This document shows, piece by piece, positions 44,161 through 54,899 of a stretch of DNA of 64,000 bases. Every line of letters starts with the position of its first letter. Position 1 is the first letter of the stretch. Origin of the DNA: Adiantum capillus-veneris (taxonomy: Eukaryota > Streptophyta > Polypodiopsida > Polypodiales > Pteridaceae). The position numbers and the translations under genes are program-made. The notes beneath the pieces were generated by a model. It ran no database searches, was not told the DNA's origin, and saw only the letters and a list, made by a program, of their open reading frames with translations. The stretch covers positions 70,501,299 through 70,565,298 of the forward strand of contig CM043952.1 of the NCBI GenBank assembly GCA_014529385.2, in the 5' to 3' direction.

Positions 44161-44960
44161 TTGTTTATGGTACTAGAGCCGTAGAGGTTCCCAGTAGTGT
44201 GGGCGCTTTTCGTTGAGAAGCAAAAAGCTCCGGACGTACAAAATAAGCACACACGTCAAATAATTTTGAACCAAAGTGAAAGAAAGAAAATTGAAGAGAA
44301 AAAGGGGGAAAAAAGACATGAAAAAGACTTCCATTGAGCTTAAAGTGAAAAATTCAAACTTTTGTTTGGAGTTGTGAGAGTTAGTTGGCTAATCAAAGTT
44401 GAAAGGCATAATTAGGGATCTTGCATTTATATAATGTTCCTAACTTAGCTAGTACTAGAGTAGTTGTTTTAACCTTAGTCATAGCTAACTACTATTGATT
44501 GATTAATTTCATCAAAGTGCAATTTCTTTGTCTTTAATGGCAGTGTAGCATTTCATAATTCTTTGCATTTACTAATTTCCACATGTACTTTACATTCCTC
44601 TCATGCTTTATTTCCATATAGTTTAGCTTGCATACTCTCATGGTGACTTTGCTTTGCAAACATTCTATCCCAGATGCTCTACCACCTCAACGAACGGGCT
44701 TCACCTCACTAGCTTCCGAGGACTGAATCTACATCAGGAAGGGGGGCATGTTAATCGATGACAGACACATTATCACATTGTTTTGAGTCATGGGCCGGGC
44801 TTGTCAATCCTATAGGTGCTTGGGCGATCGCCGATGAGAGACGCACCACATATCTCATTTGATAGTATTTTTACTTTGACTGGCCAGTGTGGATGCCCTT
44901 GTGTCAATGGGCCAAACCCATATTAAAGGGCCATTGTGACCTAAATCCCTCATTCTGAAG
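44161..44960. other. Unassigned stretch
   Basis: No coding frame or clear repeat. AT-rich with no retroelement motif that I can place. Confidence 0.4.
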
Positions 44961-45024
44961 GGTGTATGCTAAAGAAGAGTGCTCTTACCCTATCTCCACC
45001 TCCTTCTCCATTGTGTGCTCACGA

Positions 45025-45026
45025 GT

Positions 45027-45081
<55 letters not shown>

Positions 45082-45083
45082 TG

Positions 45084-45147
<64 letters not shown>
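45025..45147. repeat. Compound (GT)n(GA)n microsatellite
   Basis: (GT)n at about 45025-45080 followed by (GA)n at 45086-45147. The Cys/Val and Arg/Glu frames across it are artefacts. Confidence 0.97.
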
Positions 45148-45150
<3 letters not shown>

Positions 45151-45379
45151 TTGAGCATTGTGGTGGCATTGGACAACGACGAGGTTGAGCGCGGGGCGGC
45201 GGCTCCCTCTTCTTCATGATAAGGAATCCTTAACGATGGCAAGCGTAGAGTGGTGAGTGACATACCATTGCTCTCTTTGAGCTTGCTAGGCTAGCTTGGT
45301 TGTGTGCTTGCAGCCATCCATGGCTCACACACGGTGCTTGTCAAGTCCCTAGCTCTGACACGTGCGACAGATGCGCACA

Positions 45380-46372
45380 GACCGCTCTAGCAAACAAGAA
45401 AACGTAGCTAGATATGGATCTCCTAGTGTCCACACAACCCGCATAATCCAAATCACTGTATCCAACTATGGATGCATCACTGTTCCCAAAGCATAAGCAT
45501 TTGCTGGCTGAACCCTTGATGCATCTCAAGGTATGCTTCACTACTTCCCAATGCTTTATTCCTGAATTTGACATATACCTGCTGGCCACTCCCACTGCAA
45601 ATGCAATATCTGGTCGCGTGCTAACCATGGCAAAAATGAGATTGACAACTGTCGAGAATATGGCACCTTTTCCATATCTGTCTTTTCAACATCCGGTTTG
45701 GGGCAATCATTCTTGCTAAGTTTTGCATATGCAATATTGGGGTTCCAATGTTTCCCACCCTTGCACGTTAAAATGTTACAAGACCTTGTGAATATACTCT
45801 TCTAGTGATAGTTGAAGTATTCCACGCTTACAATCTCTCTTGATACGCATACCAATAAAATGATGTGCATCACCCAAATCCTTCATGGACAACTACTTGC
45901 TTAAGGCATCCTTGAGAAGTTCATTCTCATCTTTGGACTTCTCGACTATAAGCATATCATCCACTTACAAGATGAGAATGATGAGGGAATCATCCTTCAA
46001 CCTCCTTGTGTATAAGTAGTGATCCTTTTGGCTCGGTCGAACTTGGGATTGAATGTACTTATCAAGCTTGATGTACCATTGCCTTGAGCCTTGCTTTAGT
46101 CCATACAAATCTTTTTTGAGTCTACACACCAATTATGCCCTTGTTGGCTTCTCAGGCTTGATCTCAAAACCTTCTGGCTTCTTCATGTAGACATCTTCTT
46201 CAAGATCCCCAAGAAGAAACACCATCTTCACATCCATTTGGATTAATTCCATGTCCTTAATGGCTACTAAACCAAGCACAAGATGTAGAGTAGCCATCTT
46301 GAATATTGGAGAAAAAATCTCGCCAAAATCTATGCCTTTCTTATGCTTGAAGCCTTTGTCGGAGAAGCCCAC
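45380..46372 (-). pseudogene. Decayed copia RT-RNase H fragment (copia E)
   Basis: Minus strand: FKHKKGIDFGEIFSPIFKMA and MDVKMVFLLGDLEEDVYMKK (46133-46372), a YVDD box with the Tyr codon changed to a stop near 45,960, then MVSTRPDIAFAVGVASRYMS and GYSDLDYAGCVDTRRSISSY (45341-45628). Upstream and downstream parts are lost. Confidence 0.8.
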
Positions 46373-46424
46373 AAAGATACAATCATTCTCTCACTCTTTC
46401 TACACACACATGGATGAAAGTAAT

Positions 46425-46459
<35 letters not shown>
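46425..46459. repeat. (TC)n microsatellite
   Basis: Pure TC run beside the copia E fragment. Confidence 0.95.
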
Positions 46460-46462
<3 letters not shown>

Positions 46463-46479
46463 CTGCTTGTAGCGCTATC

Positions 46480-48690
46480 TATGTAGCATTTTTGGGAGGG
46501 AGCAAAGGAGATAAAAAATAACGTTATGCTTCTGTAGCACTTTATAGTAGCTAGCATAGGAAATTTTCCTCTCCATAGAGATTCTTTGCAAAAATACTAC
46601 CAGTGTTAAAATCCAATGCTATTGTATTGGCTTTGATTTTGTAGCACTCACTTGCTGCTAAAGTGTTAAACTTGCTCTCCTCATTTTTCTAAGCCGCAGA
46701 GTGTCAAGCTCCCCAAAACCACAGTGAATCAATTTATTTGCTAAGGCTATTAGTGTAGGTAATGTTGACAATGTTTTGTCCAAGACCCAAATCAACCATA
46801 ACGTTGGTGCAGCCAAAGTTGGTCGAAGCTAGCAGGTGGTCTATGCCAAGAAAAGGCAGTAGTCGAGTGCAGTGCAGAAGGCTAGGGCAAGTGCCAAGGC
46901 CCTTAGCAACCAAAGGATAGCGGGAATGTATGCTTAAAGCGGTTTTTTAGGCCAAAAGTGCTGCGAGATAGTCCAGATGGGATGGAAGATGAAGGTGACC
47001 AAAATGCCACGTCAATATCCAAACATGTAGTGTTTAGTGTGCTCTAGAAGGCGGTCTAGACGGCTCATCAAACGGAGCCCCGATGCTCAAGATATTGCGG
47101 TTTAAAGTTGAAGTGTGTAGCAGATCCCCGACGGACAGGACAGCTGGGGACAGGTGGCCCAGGCAGGTGTGCGCGGACACGTGTGTAATGCTCGAGTTGT
47201 GGAGCATGCCTGTCTTCTCAGATTGCGAATTGGAGCTCTAGTTAGCAAGATATGGTCAGTTGAAATTTTTTTCGGGGGCCGGGTCTGAGCCCACTTGGTT
47301 GCAATGAAGGGTGTGCCATCTCGGTGATAGTGGAGTCAGCACGGATCGACGGCGCGTCAATCGGACACTCGGTTGGCTAGATGCGGCAGGACGAAGTTGA
47401 GGAGTAATGCCAAGAGGAAAGGGGCAGATGTTTTTTGGTTTTTTTGCGGCCTTGGATGACGGCATTGAAGATCTCGAAATGGGGCAAAAGGTAGATGATT
47501 TGAAGGTGGAGGCGATGGTTTTGGCGAGGTGGGCGGCGCAGTGGCGCACGCCCGCATGAGAAAGGGGGTTGGCAGTGATGATGACGTGGTGGTCCCCGCT
47601 AGGAGTGGCATCCCGTGGCCCAGATGGGCTCTAAACCTTTTGAGAGGTGTGCAACAAGGGGGCATTAGTGACATCACTAATGCCTCCCTTCTATTAGATA
47701 GGGGGCAGTCCCACAGTTGGGGCATGTAGTGGAAGATCCGGATGCCGAGCGCATCAAGGAGAAGATAAGTCCGAAGGCTCCAAAGCTGGACATGTCCCAT
47801 GGGAATAAGAGAGAGAAAAAAAAAGAGGCAGAGCCCAAGGGCGGCCAAGTGGGTTGAGCAAAGACCAAAGGACAAACCAAAGCAAGGACAAAAATGGAGA
47901 CCAAGGCCAAAAGAGGGCAAAAGAGGAGTCGAATAGAGAGAAAGAGTCAAAGTCAAGTTAATTGAGCAGTATAAGGTTAAGCCTAAAGAGGGTAAAAATT
48001 AAAAGATAAAAAATAAAAAAATAAAAAGGCTAGGGGGCAATAGTGACATCGCTAATGCCCCCCCCGCCCCCCCCCCCCCCCCCCCCAAGTGCAAAGAGTG
48101 AAAAAGAGAGAGATAGAGCAAGGCGGTGCCCCCTTTCCCAAAAATACCAATCAAGGTGCCAAGTGGACCAATTAAATTGTAAATTCCCAAATTAAAGCCC
48201 CCCCCCCCCCCCCCCTATAAAAGTCAAAATTGAATCAAATTAGGGGCTTTCTCTTGGCCTTTTGGAGTGCCGTTTGAAGCCTGCAAAGTGGAGTTCTCTA
48301 GCAAGCTAGCCCCTTTGTAACTTTTGCTTGAAAATGGCCATGGTGATGGCATTGCAAGCCTGTGTATATGTTTTTTGAAGTGCATTCAAGCCACAGTTGC
48401 CTCCCATGTTCTTGTTTCCCCTTCCCCCCTTCTCTTTCTCCTGCTTTCATGTTATTCCTCGGTGCCGACTGTGTGGATGTGTGTGCCCCCCCGGATCGAC
48501 AGTGTTTTGAGTGAGAGAGTGAAATTGAGTGGCTGTGTGCGTGTGTAAGGGTGGAGACAGGCAGTGGTAGTAGGTGTGCCTGGTGTGGTGGATTTGTGGA
48601 GTGTGTGAGCAGTGGAAGTTGAGCAGGCGGTGGTCTGTTAGTGTTAAGTGATTCTTTGAAGGTGTTTTCCGAGAGGATAGGGGTGTTGTG
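46480..48690. other. Gene-poor, partly GC-rich stretch with foldbacks and poly-C
   Basis: No supported coding frame; the long minus-strand frame 47357-47956 is Leu/Pro-rich, has no motif and overlaps a foldback. Holds a near-perfect inverted repeat at 47656-47690 (GGCATTAGTGA, CA, reverse complement), a second degenerate copy at 48032-48066, and two C runs (48067-48086 and 48198-48215). May be a remnant LTR of an unidentified element. Confidence 0.5.
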
Positions 48691-48701
48691 GATACCTTGA
48701 G

Positions 48702-49008
48702 CTATAAAGAGGGCCTTATGTTTGTGTCGGGCGTGTTTCCCCATTCCCCCTCTCCAACGTGTCTAATCCATACACACTCAACCATAGCTGCAAAGACTAT
48801 CTTATACTCAGCATCACAATTGGAAGTGGCCACAGTAGGTTGTTCTTGCTCAACCATGATATGCATGAACTCTTGAGTATGAAACAAAAACAACTTGTGG
48901 ACACTTGTAGATCATAACAACTAGCCCAATCCGAGTTTGAAAAAGCATGCAAATTTGGTAGCACTGATCGCCCTTGGGATAGAACAACCAAAGATGTAAA
49001 GTGTCACT
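48702..49008 (-). pseudogene. copia RNase H fragment (copia F)
   Basis: Minus-strand frames give NLHAFSNSDWASCYDLQVST, SSCISWLSKNN and ATSNCDAEYKIV, the copia RNase H core, in two frames. It ends near 49,010, where the neighbouring gene's exon begins. Confidence 0.7.
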
Positions 49009-49011
49009 CAG

Positions 49012-50234
49012 GTTGCAAAATATCATTTTAACAATGTTTACCGCTCAGCATGGAAGGCCAGAGTGTTGGATTTCAAAGTTGAAATCGGCAAAAGATCTGT
49101 AAAGGAAGTTCTTGTTCAGCATGTGTTTACCCATCCAGAGGTGATAGCAAACGGTGGAAATGTATCAGATATACATCAACCACGTTGCAATTGTAAGTAC
49201 TCTTGACATGTGAACTTACTGATACTCTCATTATAACTTTTCTTATATATTTTGCAATGTTTCTCCCGCTTGTTATGAGCAATGTCTCCATTCTTCACAG
49301 CTCAATTACATTAGATTTGTCATTTGTACTTATTGATACTCTTAGTTTAACTCTTCTTATATATATTGCAGATGTTTATCCCTCTTCTTATGAGCAATGG
49401 GAGCCTGTGGAGTGCATAATAGGCCTCTTCCATGTTGTTCATGCCCACATTGGTTCTCTACAGTATTCAGGGAGGAGCAGCAAAAGACTGGCTGATGAGG
49501 GAATCTTTTTTTATGACCACTTTTACCAACTCAGCTCAGGGAATAAGAATGGCATGTTGCTGAAAGTGCCTCTACCAACCGATTGGAACACTGTGGACTG
49601 GCCAGTTCCCGAGGAAACAATGGTGGAGGCAATGCGAAGTAAGCTCTACAAGGATATACAAAGGTCTCTACGTAGCTCTATTCCCACCAAACTCGTTAGA
49701 ATTTTAAAATTCTGTCCTGTTGCACTCTTCATAGAGCTGTTTCATAGCTACAACATCCGAGTTATGAAAACTATGTTCATGTGCAAGTCATTTCAGCAGT
49801 CATCCTGTGACAAACTTCTTGACAAAGGATGGTATGCAAAGGAAGAGATTGGTTTACGGTGCGAGGTCGCGCTTGATACTCTAGTTGTCAAGTACATGAT
49901 TGCAAGCCAATCACTGTTAGTCTCGTTTTGGTATATGCGATCACAAATGCTCAACGGTAAGTACATTCCTATGGACCAGGTTTCTGCAGGTTTGGAAGAT
50001 AATCTTGCTGTGGATGTGGAAGTGATTGATAAAGAGCATGGCCTACTGTTGGTGGTTACAATAAGGGAGCTATGCAGTCTTCAGCATTTGCGGCATGACA
50101 TAATTGAAGAGTCAATGGACAAGGACCTATCAGATTTTTCCTTTTTCCTAGCTGGCCGTAAGGTGATGCGGCGAAGGGAAAAAGATATTTTTTGCAAAGA
50201 GTTGGATGGTCGGGTTGAAGTAGTGTCAATGTAA
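49012..50234 (+). CDS. Spliced gene of unknown function (cluster gene 1)
   Basis: Two coding segments: about 49012-49192 (VAKYHFNNVYRSAWKARVLD, VLVQHVFTHPEVIANGG) and 49372-50234, joined by an intron with donor GTAAGT at 49193 and acceptor TTGCAG at 49371; phases match (codon split 1+2). The second part starts VYPSSYEQWEPVECIIGLFH and continues uninterrupted for about 287 residues to a TAA. I recognise no domain; it is a soluble mixed protein. The 5' end is missing or lies beyond the copia fragment at 49,008. Convergent with the FCP1-like gene, 209 bp apart. The intron contains a decayed duplicate of its own 3' splice region (49208-49290 versus 49323-49400). Confidence 0.65.
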
Positions 50235-50353
50235 CAGATATTCTTGTGAACCCAAGTGTATACAAATGACTTTCAAGACATGAAGTTTATTGAGCTCATT
50301 TTTCAATTGTGCCCTGTGAAAAAGTGTGCTTGAAATACATTTCTTTACCATGT

Positions 50354-50358
<5 letters not shown>

Positions 50359-50409
<51 letters not shown>
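50359..50409. repeat. (TC)n microsatellite
   Basis: Pure TC run in the 209-bp gap between two convergent genes. Confidence 0.95.
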
Positions 50410-50412
<3 letters not shown>

Positions 50413-50442
50413 GTTAGACAAGACAAAGACATGATAGAAGAT

Positions 50443-51639
50443 TCATCTTAATTCATTAGAAAGTACAAACTCGTCCGTGAACAATGGACTGAGATACAAT
50501 TTCTGTAAGTATGGAATCAGAATGTCTTCAAGGTAAAAATCGAAGGAATGCCCCTCGAAAGAAGGTGGTGAGACAGTTGTTCCCGGCGGATTTAGTTCTC
50601 CCTTTTCAGGAGTATCATCAATTAGTAGTGTATTAGTTGCATCAAAGGGTACACCGATTTGGCTAAACGGTTTGTACAAAAGAGATAAGTGTGGTTTTTT
50701 AGGGTGGTAGTGGCCCTCAACGGTAACGCATTTTCTTTGATCATACAAAAAGGAAAAATCTGACGTGTGAGCGTGGCATACACTGCAAACTATTGCAACT
50801 AGTGGCGACAAGTTTTGCCTTTGCATTGAAGACCATATGGCAACTCTGAAGCGTGGAAGAAGAAACTGAATAAATTCCTTGGTTCCTGGACGAACTACGA
50901 CTCGACAAGTTCCCATCCGAAACGTTTGCAAATCCTCAAAGGGTCCTCTGTCACCGAGAGGCACCCGCATCAGCAGCAATCCATTGACGTCCAAGATAAT
51001 CAACCTCTGTAAAAGTTGACAAGTACATATAAGTAGTTAGAAGCTGAACATAGTTTGCCATACTTGAATAGACATTACCGGAACAACCGTATCTACAGGT
51101 AGCAAGGGTCCATACTGGGTCTCTGTAGTGTTCATGTCGTTGTTGCTCTCCTCTGCTTTATCTTCATAATCATCAATCACATCTTCATCAGGGGTCTCCC
51201 CCATGGCTCTTTCTACCTCATTCAAGGTGTCCTCCAAGGTCTTTTCCTCTCCCTTGGTTGATCGGCTTGCCTCATACATCCTTGCCTGATCCATATCATT
51301 TTGCTCATCCCTAGGCCTGCTTTCCTCATCCATATCCTTTTGCTCATCTATAGGCCTGCTTTCCTCATCTTGGGTTTCAGCCATAGGCTCTTTTGGCTCC
51401 TCCACTGGCTGACTTGGCTCTTTCATTGTCTCCTCTGGTTGTACACTAGAACCTTCCATATGCTCATTTGACCTTTCCTCATCCTTGGCTCTTTCATCTT
51501 CTGCTGATATGACCCCCTCGGCCCGTTGTGATTCCACTGTATCGAATGTAGGGGTTTGTCGTGGTGGCATGTCATGTTTTGTTAGATCAATAGTGCGGTC
51601 ATCCAAGCCGCTATCTTCAAGATCTCTGGGGCTAGACAT
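50443..51639 (-). CDS. Acidic protein with FCP1/NIF-type HAD phosphatase domain (cluster gene 2)
   Basis: Two exons: 51639-51079 and 51006-50443. Donor GTAATG and acceptor TTTACAG are in phase 0, joining TVVP to RLIILDVNGLLLMR. Exon 1 encodes an acidic, Glu/Pro-rich linker (EEPKEPMAETQDEE). Exon 2 is an FCP1-homology domain: DVNGLLL (motif I), VRPGTKEFIQFLLPRF, VAIWSSM (motif II), a conserved Lys in YKPFSQI, and TLLIDDTPEKGELNPPG (motif IV). FCP1/SCP enzymes dephosphorylate the RNA polymerase II tail. The second Asp of DxDx(T/V) is Asn here, which in this family removes the general acid, so catalysis is doubtful. Exon 1 may itself be spliced to the Ulp1 gene upstream (possible donor at about 51,665), giving one polyprotein; unresolved. 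Confidence 0.8.
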
Positions 51640-51792
51640 AGTAAGCAGGTGTTGTATTAAACTTACCCGGTATCTTTGCAAATAATCATATGTGTAGTTT
51701 TTTAAAGCACTTTGTAAAATTGAAAGATCACATGGTGAGAATTCTTTTATAGACTAAACCAAAACTAACTGAATGCATTGCCAAATGGGTAC

Positions 51793-53224
51793 CTTAGTCA
51801 TGAAAGGTTTTAATGCAAAGTAGCTTTGCAGGACATATTCTGCATGGAGAAGACATCTTCAGCCGCAAGAATTTCCATCGGTTTGATTTGGGACAGGTAC
51901 ATCTTTGATTGGGGCCTTGTATAGTTCATACCTTCCACATAGCTTGCCATAGGCAAGCAACAACCTCTTTATACAACTGCACAAAGCAATGTCAAGATGT
52001 TAGCATGAGGCTTCAAATTTACATGGATATCTATAAGAAACACTTTCTGATCCAAAACACTTACAGCCTAATTTCAGGGTGGGTTCCTTTTATTGAATTG
52101 AACACCCACACTGCTGGTTGGTCAACATCAAGGCATATGAGACTCCAGTGATGGTTGTTCTCATATGGAAAGATGATGACAGTAACTTCCAGCATAGCAC
52201 AGTGGAGAAACCAACTCTCAAAGGTCCCAGATGGACTGTTCTTTTGTCTAATAATCACTGACATTTGTGGATCAAGAAGAAACACCTCTGTGTGGGTGTG
52301 CAGTGGGAGTTGACTTTTGATCAGGCTGCAGAGACTCTACCTGAGTTAGCAAACCTATTATCTGAGTTTTCAAAGCTAGCAAGATAGTAACACTTACTTA
52401 AGACAAGCATAGATAATTGTGTCTGAAATCTGAGCATCTGGATTCTGCAATAACTTAATGTCCACTTTTTCCAGAGCTAGCTTTCTGGCTCCATCTACAA
52501 ATGGTATCTCTGTAAGCAAACCATCCTTCATTGAAAGTAGGGTTTCTTGATTGCTTGCCTCTATGGATAGGGTCACATTGCATTCTGTTTGCCTCTGGGA
52601 CTCCACTGCTACTTTTGCTTTCTCCTTAAGCTCTGCTTCCCTCATGTCCTCTGTTTGGCGAGCAATAGTCTCTGCCCTTGCCCTTGTATTCACATCATGT
52701 GTGACATCTACAACTGTGAGTTGTGGCACTAGCTCCGGGGGGTATAACAAAATTTCCCTCATTTTCTTATCCTTGCAGACATTGGGGACCAGTAGTTTGT
52801 CATACCTCCACCTTATTCTTTTCAGTGTCTCACTATCTTTGTCCATTATAGTAACCCTATGGGCATGGGCTGCAACAATGGTCATGTCATTGAAGTACTC
52901 CAGTAGGAAGTCCTCTGCTGCTTCCTGTAGAGCCATTAATGCCACCACCTTCCACCTTTTGGTGCCCCAGGTAGCTTCATCACATATGGACCTCACCATC
53001 CTCTGGAAGGGCAGCTTTGGTATGCATAAATCTACACATTTCTGTACCTTTCTGATTTCTCTGAATAGTCCCATGCAGGTTTGCAACTTCTTCATCCTTG
53101 GCCCTTTCAGTATTTTATTTGGTTTTCCAGGTCTTTTCTTTGGGGTTGCAGATCTGCTACTTGCTTTAGATGCTAATCCTGGTCCCTTGCCTGCCTTCCT
53201 TGCAGTGGCTTTTGTTCTAGCCAT
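51793..53224 (-). CDS. Histone H3/CENH3-like - Ulp1 SUMO-protease fusion (cluster gene 3)
   Basis: Three exons: 53224-52398, 52325-52065, 51976-51793, with donors GTAAGT at both introns, acceptors CTGCAG and GTGCAG, and matching phases. Start ATG 53224 gives MARTKATARKAGKG, the H3 tail start with Lys4 and Lys9. The histone fold follows: LFREIRKVQK, LPFQRMVRSI, ALQEAAEDFL, AHAHRVTIMDKDS (about residues 50-145). A coiled stretch leads to a Ulp1 (C48) domain: DIKLLQNPDAQISDTIIYAC, VTVIIFPYENNHHWSLICL (catalytic His), VWVFNSIKG (Asn where the Asp is expected), and QTDGNSCG (catalytic Cys). A TGA follows CG in exon 3 and sense-like sequence (RCLLHAEYVLQSY) continues, so this copy may be damaged. 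Ulp1 enzymes remove or mature SUMO. Divergent from gene 4. Confidence 0.85.
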
Positions 53225-53247
53225 TTCACTGTACACAAAAAGAAGAG

Positions 53248-53291
<44 letters not shown>

Positions 53292-53380
53292 ACACTCAGA
53301 CATACATTGGTCAATGCACTGTACTAACGGCGCGCATAGAGACATGCACACCGGTTATGCCTCTCTACGCGCGCCTTTGG

Positions 53381-53445
<65 letters not shown>

Positions 53446-53549
53446 TGTGTGTATGCTGTGTGTGTGTGTGTGTGTGTGCGTGCCTGTATTTGTGTGTGTG
53501 TGTGTAAGTTATATTTGTGTGTGTGTGTGTGTGTTTGTGATTTGTGATT

Positions 53550-53582
<33 letters not shown>

Positions 53583-53780
53583 TATATGTGTGTCTGTGTG
53601 TTTGTGAGTGTGTGAGTGTGTGTGTGTGTGTGACTGTTTGTGTGGGTTGTTTGTTAAGACTGTGCTTTGTACTATGACAGAAACAGAGATAGAGAGATAG
53701 AGGCAAAGGCAGAGGGAGAGGCAGACCTTCGTTATGTCGATGGGTCGGCTTGCTGTCGGAGACGCAGACGACGGCTCTTG

Positions 53781-53847
<67 letters not shown>

Positions 53848-54217
53848 ACGAGGTGTGGTTTTTCTCTGTCTTGACCTCTTTATATGACGTACAAAAGTAT
53901 ACGGTCTCAATAATGACCGCACGTGTGACAACATGCAAATATACTCTAATTTATAGTGACACGTGGGGCGCCGCCGTGTGTATCCGTTATAAGTGTGATT
54001 TTGAGAGAGAGAAAGAGAGAGAACAATAGAGAGAGAGAGAGAGAGCCATAGAAAGAGAGTGATAGAGAGACACAGAGAGAAAGAGAGAACAGATTGTGAG
54101 AGAGATAGAGAGAGGGAGAGACACAGATTGAGAGAGAGATAGAGAGAGGGACTCATTACTCTGAGAGAGAGAGAGAGGGAGGGAGAGAGACAGAGTCAGT
54201 TTGACACACAAAAAGCA
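53225..54217. other. Divergent intergenic region packed with microsatellites
   Basis: Between the H3-Ulp1 start (53224, minus) and gene 4 start (54218, plus). Contains TC (53255-53290), GA (53385-53442), imperfect GT (53443-53640), CT (53785-53842) and GA-rich (54000-54180) tracts and a GC-rich foldback (53322-53383). Probably holds a shared promoter. The Arg/Glu, Ser/Leu and Thr/His frames here are microsatellite artefacts. Confidence 0.75.
53322..53383. repeat. GC-rich foldback element, copy 1
   Basis: TACTAACGGCGCGCATAGAGA is matched by a near reverse complement ending CGCGCGCCTTTGGTA about 20 bases later. Related copies at 54482-54543 and 54571-54630. Confidence 0.8.
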
Positions 54218-54644
54218 ATGGAGGAGACACCTCCCTTGGAGTTCCTGCAAACCCCACCAACAAAAGGTGATCTCTCACTCTTTCTCTCTGTATTTCCAAC
54301 AGTTGGTACAAATTGTGTGTGTGTGTGTGTGTGTGTGTCTCAACAAAGAAAAACCCAGACTGTTGTTCAACACACACACCTCAACACATACTTCCATAGA
54401 GAGAGACACACACACACATACACACAGACACACACACAGATATATACACATTCTCTCTCTCCCTCCCCTCTCTGTCCACGTTACTAACGGCGCGCAGAGA
54501 CAACCAAACACTGCCTCCAGCTCTCTCCGCGCGCCTATAGTATAGTTATAACTCTCTTTCCCTCAATTGCACTTAAGGCGCGCGTAGAGAGTTGCAAAAG
54601 GCACTTTTTCATCCTTGCGCGCCTTTAGTACAAATAGACACATA

Positions 54645-54711
<67 letters not shown>

Positions 54712-54733
54712 TATGTGTACTTTTTTAGTGTTC

Positions 54734-54772
<39 letters not shown>

Positions 54773-54802
54773 ATGTGTGTTTTTGTTTGTGCTTTGGTGA
54801 GA

Positions 54803-54837
<35 letters not shown>

Positions 54838-54846
54838 CTATCTCTC

Positions 54847-54899
<53 letters not shown>

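Noticed and set aside
44962-45263. Overlapping reading frames of Val/Cys, Arg/Glu and Ser/Leu or Thr/His repeats
   Set aside because: They are translations of the (GT)n(GA)n microsatellite; no coding evidence.
47357-47956. A 199-residue minus-strand frame
   Set aside because: Leu/Pro-rich with no motif, overlaps a foldback and GC-rich non-coding DNA; likely chance.
53355-54550. Several long frames on both strands rich in Ser/Leu, Arg/Glu and Thr/His
   Set aside because: All run through dinucleotide repeats; not genes.
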